Assembly: GCA_034696485.1 (NCBI GenBank)
Contig: JAQIWT010001432.1
Coordinates: 1 to 10,813 of the forward strand
Reading direction: 5' to 3'
Length of the DNA stretch: 10,813 nucleotides
From: Isohypsibius dastychi
Taxonomy: Eukaryota > Tardigrada > Eutardigrada > Parachela > Isohypsibiidae
Positions within the stretch are counted from its first letter, which is position 1. Every line of letters begins with the position of its first letter. Shown piece by piece: positions 1 to 8,700 of this stretch. The notes under the pieces were generated by a model. The model made no database searches, was not told the DNA's origin, and saw nothing but the letters and a program-made list of their open reading frames with translations. Both the position numbers and the translations under genes were made by a program.

Positions 1-817
1 GTCGCGATGCGCTGAGAATCGACGGGCGCGCTGCTACTAATGGCTTTGGCTCGTCTGCCCATCTCGAGGAGGTCCCAACATTCGAGATTCTCGCCGGAAT
101 GCATATAAGGCCCGGAGAAGATTATACTGACTGTGACATCACTTGTCAGATGCAGATCTGGTAGAAGCTGGAATGAAAATCGTGTGAGTGAGCAACGGCA
201 CTTCCGGTTGACAAAAAAATTAATTAAGCAATTTAATTTCTGAACAGAGCACTAACCTTTGGGCTGAGAATAAAATACTGTCCTCCGCATTTGCTAGCGG
301 TTTCAACAATCATCTTAAAAACCCGACGTTCATTTTCCGAATCCATGCCCTGGAAAAACAGTTGTAAACCAATTTGTTCTTTGAGAAATTTCGCGAAATT
401 TGATTGAACCTGATTGATTTCATCGACAACTCGGAATGGGCACTTGGTGAGTTCCTGGATAGCCAGCATGTACAATGCGGTGGCAACGCTCTTTTCTCCA
501 CCACTGTGGACGTTGGCACTCAGCGTTTCCAGAGGACGATTCGGGCGATAGGAGACTTTGATGTTGAATCCATATTTATCGAAGTGGTCACCCTGAGCAG
601 GGCGATCCAAAATCACATCGCCAGCAAGGTTCATGGTTCGGTAGAAATGAGCAAAGCTGGTCCCGATTTTGGTGGATAAATCTTCAATCGATTTCATCCA
701 CTTCTTCTTGGTATCTTCCATACGCTGGCGCCGACCTTCGACATTTTCTTTTCGCTTCGCAATATCAACTTCCAACAAATGCGTGGCAGCACGATGTTTT
801 TCGAGCTCTTTACTAGC
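1..817 (-). other. SMC5: SMC5 C-terminal ATPase head (exons 16-18)
   Basis: Exon 16 (410-817) carries the end of the C-terminal coiled coil, FDKYGFNIKVSYRPN, the ABC signature SGGEK (953-957) and Walker B with D980 and E981. The intron 350-409 falls right after DEINQ. Exon 17 (257-349) continues with GMDSENERRVF, typical of SMC5, and ends QYFILSPK. Exon 18 (1-167) begins LLPDLHLTSDVTV, where human SMC5 has a PKLLQNL stretch, and includes FSGPYM. The signature has K957 where human SMC5 has arginine (SGGER). Confidence 0.92.
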
Positions 818-3800
818 CTGAAAGCGAACATGGTCTTCATTCTCAATTCACGATAATTCCCGCCAAAATACAATCTGATGAAAAAATTAAAGCGAACACT
901 TACGTTGACATTGACTCCACCAGCTGCGCTGAGTTGAGCCCGGCGCGATCGAATAATTTCAGTGAGTTCTTCGTTGTCCGATGACAAGTTTTTATAAGAC
1001 TACGAGAAAACTCATCAGCCGAGCTTTTCAAAAGAATAAGAAGATTTCTAACCTGGAGGGCATCTGGCGGAAGAGTTGTCTTTTCGGCTCCTGGAATGTT
1101 TTGAAACAGATCCACGTGCGCACCAAGACTATTCTTGTACGACTTCATCGCTTGCTTGTGAACTTTCAGCGCTCTTTTTAACAATTCCTGTAGTAGCATT
1201 TACGTTTAACCAACAAGAGATCACGAAGGAGTAAGTCTTACCCATTTTGCAAACATTTTCTCGTTTGATGATCGTAGACGTTTGCTCTGCTGGGAAAGAG
1301 AACTTCCGGTTTTCACGAAACTCAGCGCAATATCAGCCACGTCTTGCAACAATGGAGGAGCTTTATCCTGAAGAAAATAAAATGCATAGAAGGTTCCGAT
1401 ATTCAACGTCAAAAATTAAAACGACTTACAGACTGAACTTCGCGAAGTAACAATTTATTCAGAGCATCCAAATTCCGGGAACGAATTTTCTCGGCTGTTT
1501 TTTCTTCCTCTTCCGCAACATTGATCTGTGTTTTTTCCAAGCTTGCAATTCTGGAAAATTCTGGTCAAATAATCGTTTCAACAAAACGCAAATGAATGCA
1601 CGTCTCACTCTCGTTTATATTCCTGAATGCGGTGAATATTCTTCGTTTTGTCGTTCTTGAGATTCTTTCGCTCCTGGAGCTTCGATGTGGCGTCTGTGAA
1701 GACGGTTCTGGCAAGCTCTTCGTCCTGCGCAGCGGCAAGTTCTTCATTCCTCAACATCGCCGTGTGCTCAAGAAGACGAGCCAGGTTGGCTTCGACAGCA
1801 GAGGTGTCCGGAAGACCACGAGTCACTCTCATCAATGCGTTCAAAATAATGGACGGTTTCGTCTCAGCGCTACTTGTTGCAAGCGATGCAGAAAACCGTG
1901 TGCGACGGAAACGGAACTGAAACAACATACGTTCATTATTCGAGTATAACCGATTAAATCGGATGAGACAGCGTCGAGACTCGTACCGTTGTATTTTCCG
2001 CGAACATCATTGGAGGCTGGTCTCGTCCGGAACTGAAGATACTCTGGTAGCGATTAATCAGATCTCCACCCAGATTCGCGAATACAGGGATACTGTTCAT
2101 TCGGAATTTGTTACACAGATATTTGAAGACTGGTTGGGGTGCCTCAAATAAGTCCGATACAAAACATTCGCATTTTAATTCTCTACCAGAAACGAAAATA
2201 CTGAATCAGTGTTAATTCAACATCGATATGAGAAAGAACTTACTGTCGCAATCGCCGTGTTTGATCATCATTCAAGCCAAAACTAGCGCGCGATTCCGCA
2301 GCAACTCGCTTGATTGGAATGCGCACTTGCTGTCCTCGAATCAGCTCTCTCATAATCAAGTCAACGTCTTCCTCGCTTTCACAAATGAACATATAATGCT
2401 GATCCCGTGGAATTAGTGATTCCAAGATACTGGCAAAGCGCTGGTTGTTTTCTTTGAGGATGACTTCTGTGATAAGAGGTCCATAGACGTTCCCTTTCAT
2501 TCGAGCACGGTTATCATCAATCCACCTCCGCGCAGTCTATAAACCCAATTCAAAATCAGAAAAAGAACTAGTGGGCTGTTTCTTAAATCATCCGATTCAA
2601 GATTTAATTGCAAGAAGATTTCATCGAAAAAAACATACGGAAATCCAAACTCACCGAAGCCATGTGGTTGTTTTCCGCCAACCATTTGCCGATTCCATCC
2701 TCGGATTTTTTCATCCGTTCCAATTCTTGCTTTTTCTCTGAATCAAATTCGTTAGAAGATCCACCAAATATTCAAAAACAACGTTTTACCGATGATTTTT
2801 TCGTCAACTGACAGACGATCTCTTTGGGCTGTCACCTTCGCCCGGTTGAGCCGCTCAACTTCTGCTCGCGCCTCACGATGTGCTCTGGCAGCTTCTTCGA
2901 TACTCGCCTGCAGAAAAAAAATATTCTTAGAAGTCCCAAAAATCTGGTCGACAATTATTACATCGATGGCCGCACTATCGAACTGAGTACCGACTGCTTG
3001 AAGATTCTCGATGGCAGATTTCGCTTCATCAATTTTTTGCAGGCGGGTCTCGAACTTTTCCTTAGCGGCATTGAGCTTGGCAGTGTCAGTCATATTCTGT
3101 AAAACAAAATAAATGGTTGGATATTACGCTTTGTCCAAAGAATTAAGAACGCAAACCTCTTCTAGTAAATCTTTGGGAATGTTGTCATAAAGTTCAGCAC
3201 GGAAGGAATTCACACGCTGTTCAACCTTAGTTTTGGCTTCCTTCAGACCTCGGTTGATTTTCAGATAAAGTTCTTTCTCCTTGATCATTTTCTTTTGATA
3301 TGGCACAACTTTATCGGCGAGGGTATGCAGATCTTTGTTCAGTCCCACCAGGTTGTCTTTTCCCAACTTTAAGCTCTGCTGTTCTCGCACCAATTGCTAA
3401 ACATAAAAAAATATCCGTTAAAAACGGCCGGCTCGCAAAAATCCAAAAAAAATCACCAGTCGGTCTCTTTTCAACACGGCCAAATTAAGTTCCGTGGAAA
3501 TATTTTCACGGTGTTTGGCGGCTTCGACGTCCTGGACCAGCTGGGTCTCTTTATCTTTTGCCTCATCCAGCATGCGGCGCATCTTTTCGATTTCAACTTC
3601 GGAATCTTTCCAGGTGTTCCCAGCCTCTTTAAGATCTTCATGCATTTTGGATAAGTTCATGTGGCCGATCTGGAACAAAGGCACAGAGTAACAAAGCGAA
3701 AAAGCTCTAACCAGACTCAGTGAAGAATAGGCTGAAGACAAAGGAAGGAAACACATAACATCTCGACAACAAGCAATTAGCACTAGGATGTAACTATCGC

Positions 3801-4516
3801 ACCGGCAATAAACCAAGAAATCCAATTAAAACTGACCGTTTTCTCGGTATTCTCCAGAAGCTGAATGGCATTCATGGCGCTGAAGTCAATCACTCGCTCT
3901 TGCGGCAGAAACTGGACCAGATTATCCGTCATGATGTTCAGCTTGCCGACTTCTGCCAGGTAAGTATCCCAGTGGACTCTTTCATCATTGAAATAACATT
4001 CGTTTGCCGCATTTTTGGCGCGACGAAGCACTCTTGCGATCGTAATTGATTCTCCACCAGGATTGGCCCTTCAAAAGAAAGAAAACAATCATCATCCATG
4101 TTTTTCGACACCTGAATTGTATCTCGAAGCTTATATTGAAAGAAAATAACATGAAATCGCAGGTATATAAAGGGACGACGAAAACTTACAAAGTCAGCTT
4201 GACTGTGGCAGTATCCTTCCCATGCTTGATAAAATCAGATAAGGTCGATGCACGGCCAATAAACGAAGGTGAAGAACCGCAACATATTGCAATCGCGCAA
4301 ACAATGGACGATTTTCCACTTCCATTGCGTCCCAAAATGAAATTGACTTTTGGTCCTGGGTTCTGGACTACGCTGTCATAAGTCCTACAAAAATAATTGT
4401 TAGCATCCTGTACTTCAGGACAACTGGAACAATATGATCATGGGAACAAAACTGTAGACTCACATAAAGTTTGTCAGCTCGATCTTGGTGATCGCACCCT
4501 TCGAGTACTCGTCCAT
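1..4516 (-). CDS. SMC5: SMC5, structural maintenance of chromosomes protein 5 (partial at 3' end)
   Basis: SMC5 is an ATPase subunit of the SMC5/6 complex, which acts in the nucleus in recombinational repair, replication-fork handling and DNA topology control. Exons in transcript order: 4464-4516, 4190-4384, 3837-4068, 3457-3669, 3157-3396, 2962-3096, 2790-2907, 2655-2737, 2244-2536, 1987-2182, 1609-1916, 1430-1550, 1242-1367, 1053-1187, 904-999, 410-817, 257-349 and 1-167. All 17 introns are GT-AG and frame is kept at every junction. The 1,070 visible codons compare with about 1,100 in the human protein. Key motifs are Walker A GRNGSGKS (36-43), QFLPQERV (135-142), a hinge around 440-580, HSGGEKS signature (952-958) and Walker B CPFRVVDEINQ (974-984). 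The ATG at 4516 lies in AAAATGG context with an in-frame TGA at 4535-4537, so the N-terminus is about 40 residues shorter than in humans. No stop occurs before position 1, so the C-terminus is cut. The family call is very secure; exact edges at weak splice sites are less so. Confidence 0.95.
350..409 (-). other. SMC5: 60-nt stop-free SMC5 intron after Walker B
   Basis: This intron reads CAG|GTTCAATC at the 5' side and TTTTTCCAG|GGC at the 3' side. It is in phase 0, a multiple of three, and has no stop, so exons 16 and 17 form one open frame when it is unspliced. It is called an intron because SMC5 orthologues run DEINQ directly into GMDxxNERRVF. The donor GTTCAA is weak. Confidence 0.85.
1987..2536 (-). 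other. SMC5: SMC5 hinge region (exons 9-10)
   Basis: Exons 2244-2536 and 1987-2182 encode roughly residues 424-586 between the two coiled-coil arms. NVYGPLITEVILKENNQRFA and a following ESEEDVDLIMREL match the SMC5 hinge pattern in which human SMC5 has a related IENHI and ESQEDMEVF stretch. After the 61-nt intron 9 (2183-2243, phase 2) the segment LFEAPQPVFKYLCNKF corresponds to the conserved LFDAPDPVMSYLC block of vertebrate SMC5. Hinges mediate SMC dimerisation; here the partner would be SMC6, which is not in the window. Confidence 0.85.
2908..2961 (-). other. SMC5: 54-nt stop-free SMC5 intron in the first coiled coil
   Basis: The boundaries are GAT|GTAATA and TTTTTTTTCTGCAG|GCG in phase 0. 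Its 18 read-through codons are hydrophobic and would interrupt a charged heptad-type segment (SAAID followed by ASIEEAARAHREA). That pattern break and the good acceptor support splicing. Confidence 0.8.
3837..4516 (-). other. SMC5: SMC5 N-terminal ATPase head (exons 1-3)
   Basis: These three exons encode residues 1-160. The protein opens with MDEYSKGAITKIELTNF; the next codon (M18) is split by intron 1 (phase 2), followed by TYDSVVQNPGPKVNFILG and the P-loop with K42 and S43. NLVQFLPQERV (132-142) is the conserved SMC5 segment just before the first coiled coil. Intron 1 is 4385-4463, intron 2 is 4069-4189 and intron 3 is 3670-3836. Introns 2 and 3, at 121 and 167 nt, are long for this locus. 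Intron 3 uses a less usual donor, ACG|GTCAGT. Confidence 0.92.
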
Positions 4517-5195
4517 TTTGCGGAATAAAAATGTTCAGTCGGAGAATTCCGTTATGTGCCAGAGCCAGATCGAAACACGAGTAGAATCTGGAAGAGAGGA
4601 ATGTCAAGCTTCAGCCATTGAACAACATTATTTCCCGATAAGTGTAGCTAAGCTATTCGACAGAACCAAGAAGTCGCAAACAAATAATTTCCCGTAGTTG
4701 ACTTAGACGGCTATCAACAGCATCGTATCGATGATCACATTCACGTTTCTCCGCTTTTTGTGAAATTTAGCTCTGAGCTTACCTTAGTCCTTTTTATTCG
4801 GATGCAGCAACAAACAACTCGCAATCGATTCACCAGTAACTAACAAGATCAATGTGAGAATGTGTGGCGAAAGTATAGTATAACAGGATAAAATCTCCGA
4901 AAGCATCGAGACGATGAGAACAAATTAAAATCTTCTTCTTGGCCATACAGTCAAATCCAGAACTGTTTTGGCGCCTGGGAAAATTGGCGGTTGCTGAAGC
5001 TGTTGCTGTGTTTTCGTTTCTTGCTCGAACGTGAAAATTGGCGTCAAAAAGTGCGTACGCCTAGCTGGCTCTGATTTGTCAAACGTACGACGAACCGAAA
5101 GCGAATGGAGGAAACCTCCGTAGGGGCGTATGACACGCGCCGTTTTTACGTGATTACGCACCAGACACGTTAATCCGTGCGTTCACCTTTGCCAC
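4517..5195. promoter_or_regulatory. Probable divergent promoter region between SMC5 and the TDRD9-like gene
   Basis: No homologous coding exon was recognised here. The SMC5 side (4517-4925) is AT-rich and probably holds the SMC5 5' UTR. The far side (about 4960-5190) is richer in GC and CpG and contains three TTGGCG motifs. No TATA box stands out. An open minus-strand stretch at 4925-5161 and a 38-codon one at 4830-4946 have no recognisable motif and are not called as genes. Promoter function is inferred from position alone. Confidence 0.45.
4966..5043. promoter_or_regulatory. Cluster of TTGGCG, E2F-like motifs
   Basis: TTGGCG occurs at 4968-4973, 4984-4989 and 5038-5043, all on the plus strand. 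The first lies in TTTTGGCGCC (4966-4975), which contains TTTGGCGC, an exact match to the E2F/DP consensus TTTSSCGC. The other two, AAATTGGCGG and AAAATTGGCG, are partial matches. E2F control of a replication and repair gene such as SMC5 is plausible but only inferred. Confidence 0.35.
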
Positions 5196-5769
5196 ATGCA
5201 GTATTTCGACATTCGAGATCCACGAAGATATTTGGCCAAATTTATTCAACAGAAACATTCAAATTCAGGGACAGTCTCGTATCTTTCAAGGTAAGTAAGA
5301 AAAGAAACACAACCGATATGACCAGAAAATGCCGGAAATGGTCAGCAGGCAATCAGGAAGTTCGTATGGGCTAAAGCACAGCAAACGCCAGAATACGGAA
5401 AGAGCGGACAGCACAAAGCGGGGAAATTGACCAATCAGCTATGAGGCCCGACCCCTCGCGAATAATGGCGCTGTCCACTGTAACCAGTAACTTGACCAAA
5501 GTCCAGATCGAAATCCAACTTGTGTTTTCCCATTTACAAACGCGAAACGGCAGTCGAATCGGCTGACTGGTCATTTCATTCGTTTCGTTCGTTTGGTTGA
5601 GGACGCGATTTACCTTTTTCAGCTTCCTGATTCAGCTTTACTTCCTTGTAAAATCCAAGACACCTGGCATCTTTGCAATTGCGAATTCCCATTTGTTTTT
5701 CTAGATTCTTGCTGTTGAATTCTTCCAACTTGTCTCCGTTCGTGGACGAACCACAAGGAGTTTCCAGCT
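5196..5769 (+). CDS. Candidate N-terminal coding exons of the TDRD9-like gene
   Basis: From ATG 5196 (in-frame stop at 5151-5153) a 31-codon open frame, starting MQYFDIRDPRRYLAKF, ends at a strong donor CAAG|GTAAGTAAG (exon 5196-5290, phase 2). A strong acceptor, TTTGTTTTTCTAG|ATTC, follows at 5704/5705 and continues the same frame (FLLLNSSNLSPFVDEPQGVS). A donor T|GTAATG at 5770 and an acceptor ACCAG|CTCC at 5821/5822 would define a 52-nt intron and join in frame to PPPVVRRHM of the helicase. This would replace the ATG at 5773 as start. The first two splice sites are strong; the 5821 acceptor is weak. The segment could instead be a 5' UTR with an upstream open frame, or a separate short transcript. 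I recognise no domain in it. Confidence 0.4.
5291..5704 (+). other. Candidate 414-nt intron, otherwise without a recognised gene
   Basis: A consensus donor (AAG|GTAAGT) and a pyrimidine-rich acceptor ending CTAG bound this stretch. Inside it I see a CCAAT box and no convincing exon: the open stretches are short and have no recognisable motif. If the downstream gene starts at 5773 the segment is instead proximal promoter plus 5' UTR. Confidence 0.4.
5431..5438 (+). promoter_or_regulatory. CCAAT box (CCAATCAG)
   Basis: TTGACCAATCAGC matches the NF-Y CCAAT-box core CCAATCAG on the plus strand, about 340 nt before the ATG at 5773. It would suit a proximal promoter if transcription starts near 5500-5600, but would be intronic if the upstream exon at 5196-5290 belongs to the gene. 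A single motif match is weak evidence. Confidence 0.3.
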
Positions 5770-5772
5770 GTA

Positions 5773-8700
5773 ATGGCGACCCACGTTGTCCCTACTTCCC
5801 AGGATGCCAGAGCACGACCAGCTCCTCCACCCGTTGTCAGAAGGCATATGACAAACCATACTTCTGGAGCATCGATGTACCACTATAACACCAGTCTTCC
5901 CGTTTACCAGTTCCGCAAAAAGGTACTTCCTTATTTTTGAAAATGACTTACTGTAAAAGTTCGAAACTTGACATTGAAAAATGACTTGTTCTAAAATTTT
6001 TAAAAGAATGGTTCATTTCAGCTTTTTTCTAATTTATTTGCCTTTGAGATTAAATTTTGATGACCTAGAAGAGCCCTTAGAAAAAAATATACTTTTAATT
6101 TTAGAGGGTTTGGCTTCGGCTTTTCTGGGTGAAATCTGATCCTTTTCCATTTCGGAAATATAACCAGACCATTGTTTTTCAGATCGTCGACGCAATCCGC
6201 GATAACAAAGTTACCATCATTTCCGGAACTACGGGATGTGGAAAGTCGACGCAGATTCCGCTCTTCCTCATGGACGACATGGCATGCACCTCTCCCTCTA
6301 AAAAGTGCAGAATTCTCGTTGCAATGCCTCGTCGGATCGCTGCGACAAGCTTGGCCTGTTACGTTGCGGACTTCCGGAGATGTCCTGTTGGAGGAGATAT
6401 CGGCTATCAGGTAATAATCATCACTGAAACAGCGGTCTTATTTTTTTAGAACAGCGGAACTCAAAACTTCTTGATTCAGGTCGGAATGGAGCAGCCAAAG
6501 ATGAGCAGTAACACAAAGATTCTTTTCTGCACAACCGGAATTCTTCTGAAGAAACTTTGCGACGGCGGAACGGGGGTGGCTCTGAAAAAGTATTCCCACA
6601 TAATTCTGGACGAGGTATTCTATTAAAATGAGTTTTGATTTTGTACCACAACCGTTATTTGATGTAACAGGTGCATGAACGGTCGGAGGACATTGATTGC
6701 GCATTGCTGTTGGTCAAACTGGCTCTGCAGATTCCGAATGTGGAGAATTTAGCACGGGTGATTATTTGAAATTTGGTATAGTTATTTTCCGTTAGATTTA
6801 TCTGGCAATTCGATTCGTAGATTGTCGTCATGTCCGCCACGATGCAGCTGGATAGCTTCCTGAATTACTTCAAGGATCCGGTCTTGATGACATTGCCCCC
6901 TCTGATAGAAATAAAGCAACAGATGCATAAAGTCGAGGTGGCATACTTTGAGTCCTTCAACGTTGACATGGCAAGACCGCCGGTTAGTTTGCTACCATAT
7001 AATTATTAACCAGAGTCGTTTTTTTCACTGACGTTTTCTATCCACCCGAACAGGTTTTCGATCACGAAAGGCCGTATCTCATCGAGAACTTGATGGACGT
7101 AATTCTTCAGCATATCGAGGATCTGGACGTTGTGGAAACGTGGGTTGACCTTCTCCCTGTCGAATATTACTTGAATATATCCTTGATTTTCGTAGTGGGA
7201 AGCTCAAGAAGGGAACGATTCTGGTCTTCCTGCCAGGTGATTTCCGGATTTGTTAATCATTTATCATTCATCAGCTTACATATTTGATTATGTTTCAGGT
7301 TTGGAGCACATTGAGCTGATGCTGGAAAAAATCGATAAGTACCTGAAGGAAGCGTAAGTATTTTTTGCCTCGGTGACCTTTTCGTCTTGTGAGGAAATTA
7401 TTTCAGGCGGCAATTTACAAAATGGGAGACTTGTCCTTTGCATTCATTGATCCCCCATCACCAACAGAGCCAGGTCTTCCGACCGGTGGGGCATTATGTG
7501 CGTCGGATTGTACTGGCCACGAATATTGCCGAGAGCTCTATCACCGTGCCTGATGTGGAGATCGGTAGGTTCTTCCGTTGTGAAAAGTTGTTGATAATAT
7601 TACAGTGAATGGTGATGGTTTTTAGTCTACGACTTTTGCTTGGTCAAACGGATGGTGACGGACAACGATACCAGAATGTCATTCCTTCAAATGCAGTGGG
7701 CCGCCAAAAGCAACTGCGACCAACGGCGAGGTATTATTCTAGTTTAAATACGGTAGTTAGAATGACTTCATTGCTGTAAATGAAATTATCTTTTAAGGTC
7801 GAGCTGGAAGAGTTCGCAGCGGGAAAGTGTACCGAATGGTCCCTCAGGATTTCTACGAGAACTTCGCCGAACATCCGACGCCGGAAATGGAAGTATGTTC
7901 TGTTGTACTTTTCAACATAAAATATCCTCACATCAAGTGGTGTAGAACATCCCGATTACCTCGTCGATTCTGCGGATGAAGATGGTGATCAACAACGACA
8001 TCTCTCCCGTGTCGCTGACTGACATATTCAAGGAGGCTTTATGCCCTCAAAACGAGGAAAGTGTGGAAAGGGCTGTTCTTATCCTGAAAGAGGTAAGGCA
8101 TGAACAGCACATTTCACGGTGAGCTTCGAACTACGGATTGTTTTTAGAAAGGAGCATTAAGCCTGTTTAACCATGGAGTGTTATCCACTGTGGACGGCGA
8201 CGTTACGAACCTTGGGCGACTCTGCGCCTCTTTGCCTTTTGCGCCGCATTTGACTCGTCTCATATATTTCTCGTACGCCCTCGGCATGATTGATGACGGG
8301 ATCTGCATCGGTAATTTATACTTGTGGATGTATCAAATATTAAAGGTCGGTAATTTTTGGTTTTTTAGCGGCTTTGATCAACGTGCGAAGTGTTTTCGCC
8401 GCTTCCTGGCGAGGTAATCATGCAAGCTGGATGGCGAAGAAGGACCAGGATAATGGCCTGCGCAGTGACTGTTTGGCTTCTTTCCGCATGTTTCGGGTAC
8501 GTGATTCTAGTTGAGTGTAATGCTTCTTCTTCGTTATTTAACAATTGTGTTAATTGATTAGGAATGGATGGAAATGAAGGAGAACAGAAAATTCGGAAGT
8601 CCAGAAGATAGCGCCGACTTGGAAAGGATATGGTGCCGGCAGCGAGCGGTTTTGTTGGCACGATTTCGAGAGGTTGGTGCAAAATTCTCTTCGAATCATG

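Noticed and set aside
1648-1920. 90-codon and 117-codon plus-strand open frames opposite SMC5 exon 11
   Set aside because: They are antisense shadows of the SMC5 coiled-coil exon, which matches the family pattern and splices in frame on both sides.
3418-3825. 135-codon minus-strand open frame whose first part looks like a signal peptide (LVLIACCRDVMCFLPL)
   Set aside because: The first part is the 3' portion of SMC5 intron 3 (3670-3836), which happens to be open into exon 4. Exon 3 joined to exon 4 by splicing restores the SMC5 sequence exactly.
4830-4946. 38-codon minus-strand open frame starting MAKKKILICSHRLDAF
   Set aside because: Too short to support, no recognised motif. It could be an upstream ORF in the SMC5 leader, but nothing shows it is transcribed.
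5107-5119. Perfect inverted repeat GGAGG-AAA-CCTCC
   Set aside because: Five-base arms with a three-base loop arise easily by chance, and no T-run, conserved partner or functional context is present.
4925-5161. 78-codon minus-strand open frame in the intergenic region
   Set aside because: No recognisable domain, GC-richer composition that lowers stop frequency, and no clear splice link to SMC5, whose ATG has an in-frame stop just upstream.
5673-5888. 71-codon cysteine-rich plus-strand open frame
   Set aside because: From about 5822 it overlaps the helicase's first exon in another frame, and that exon's own frame gives the recognisable helicase lead-in. Only its early part (5705-5769) is kept, as a candidate upstream exon.
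6129-6182. Stop-free lead into helicase exon 2 reading FPFRKYNQTIVFQ, resembling a helicase N-terminal helix
   Set aside because: Splicing 5922 to 6183 gives LPVYQFRKK joined to IVDAIRDNKV, which matches the family spacing without gaps, and GTTTTTCAG is a clear acceptor.
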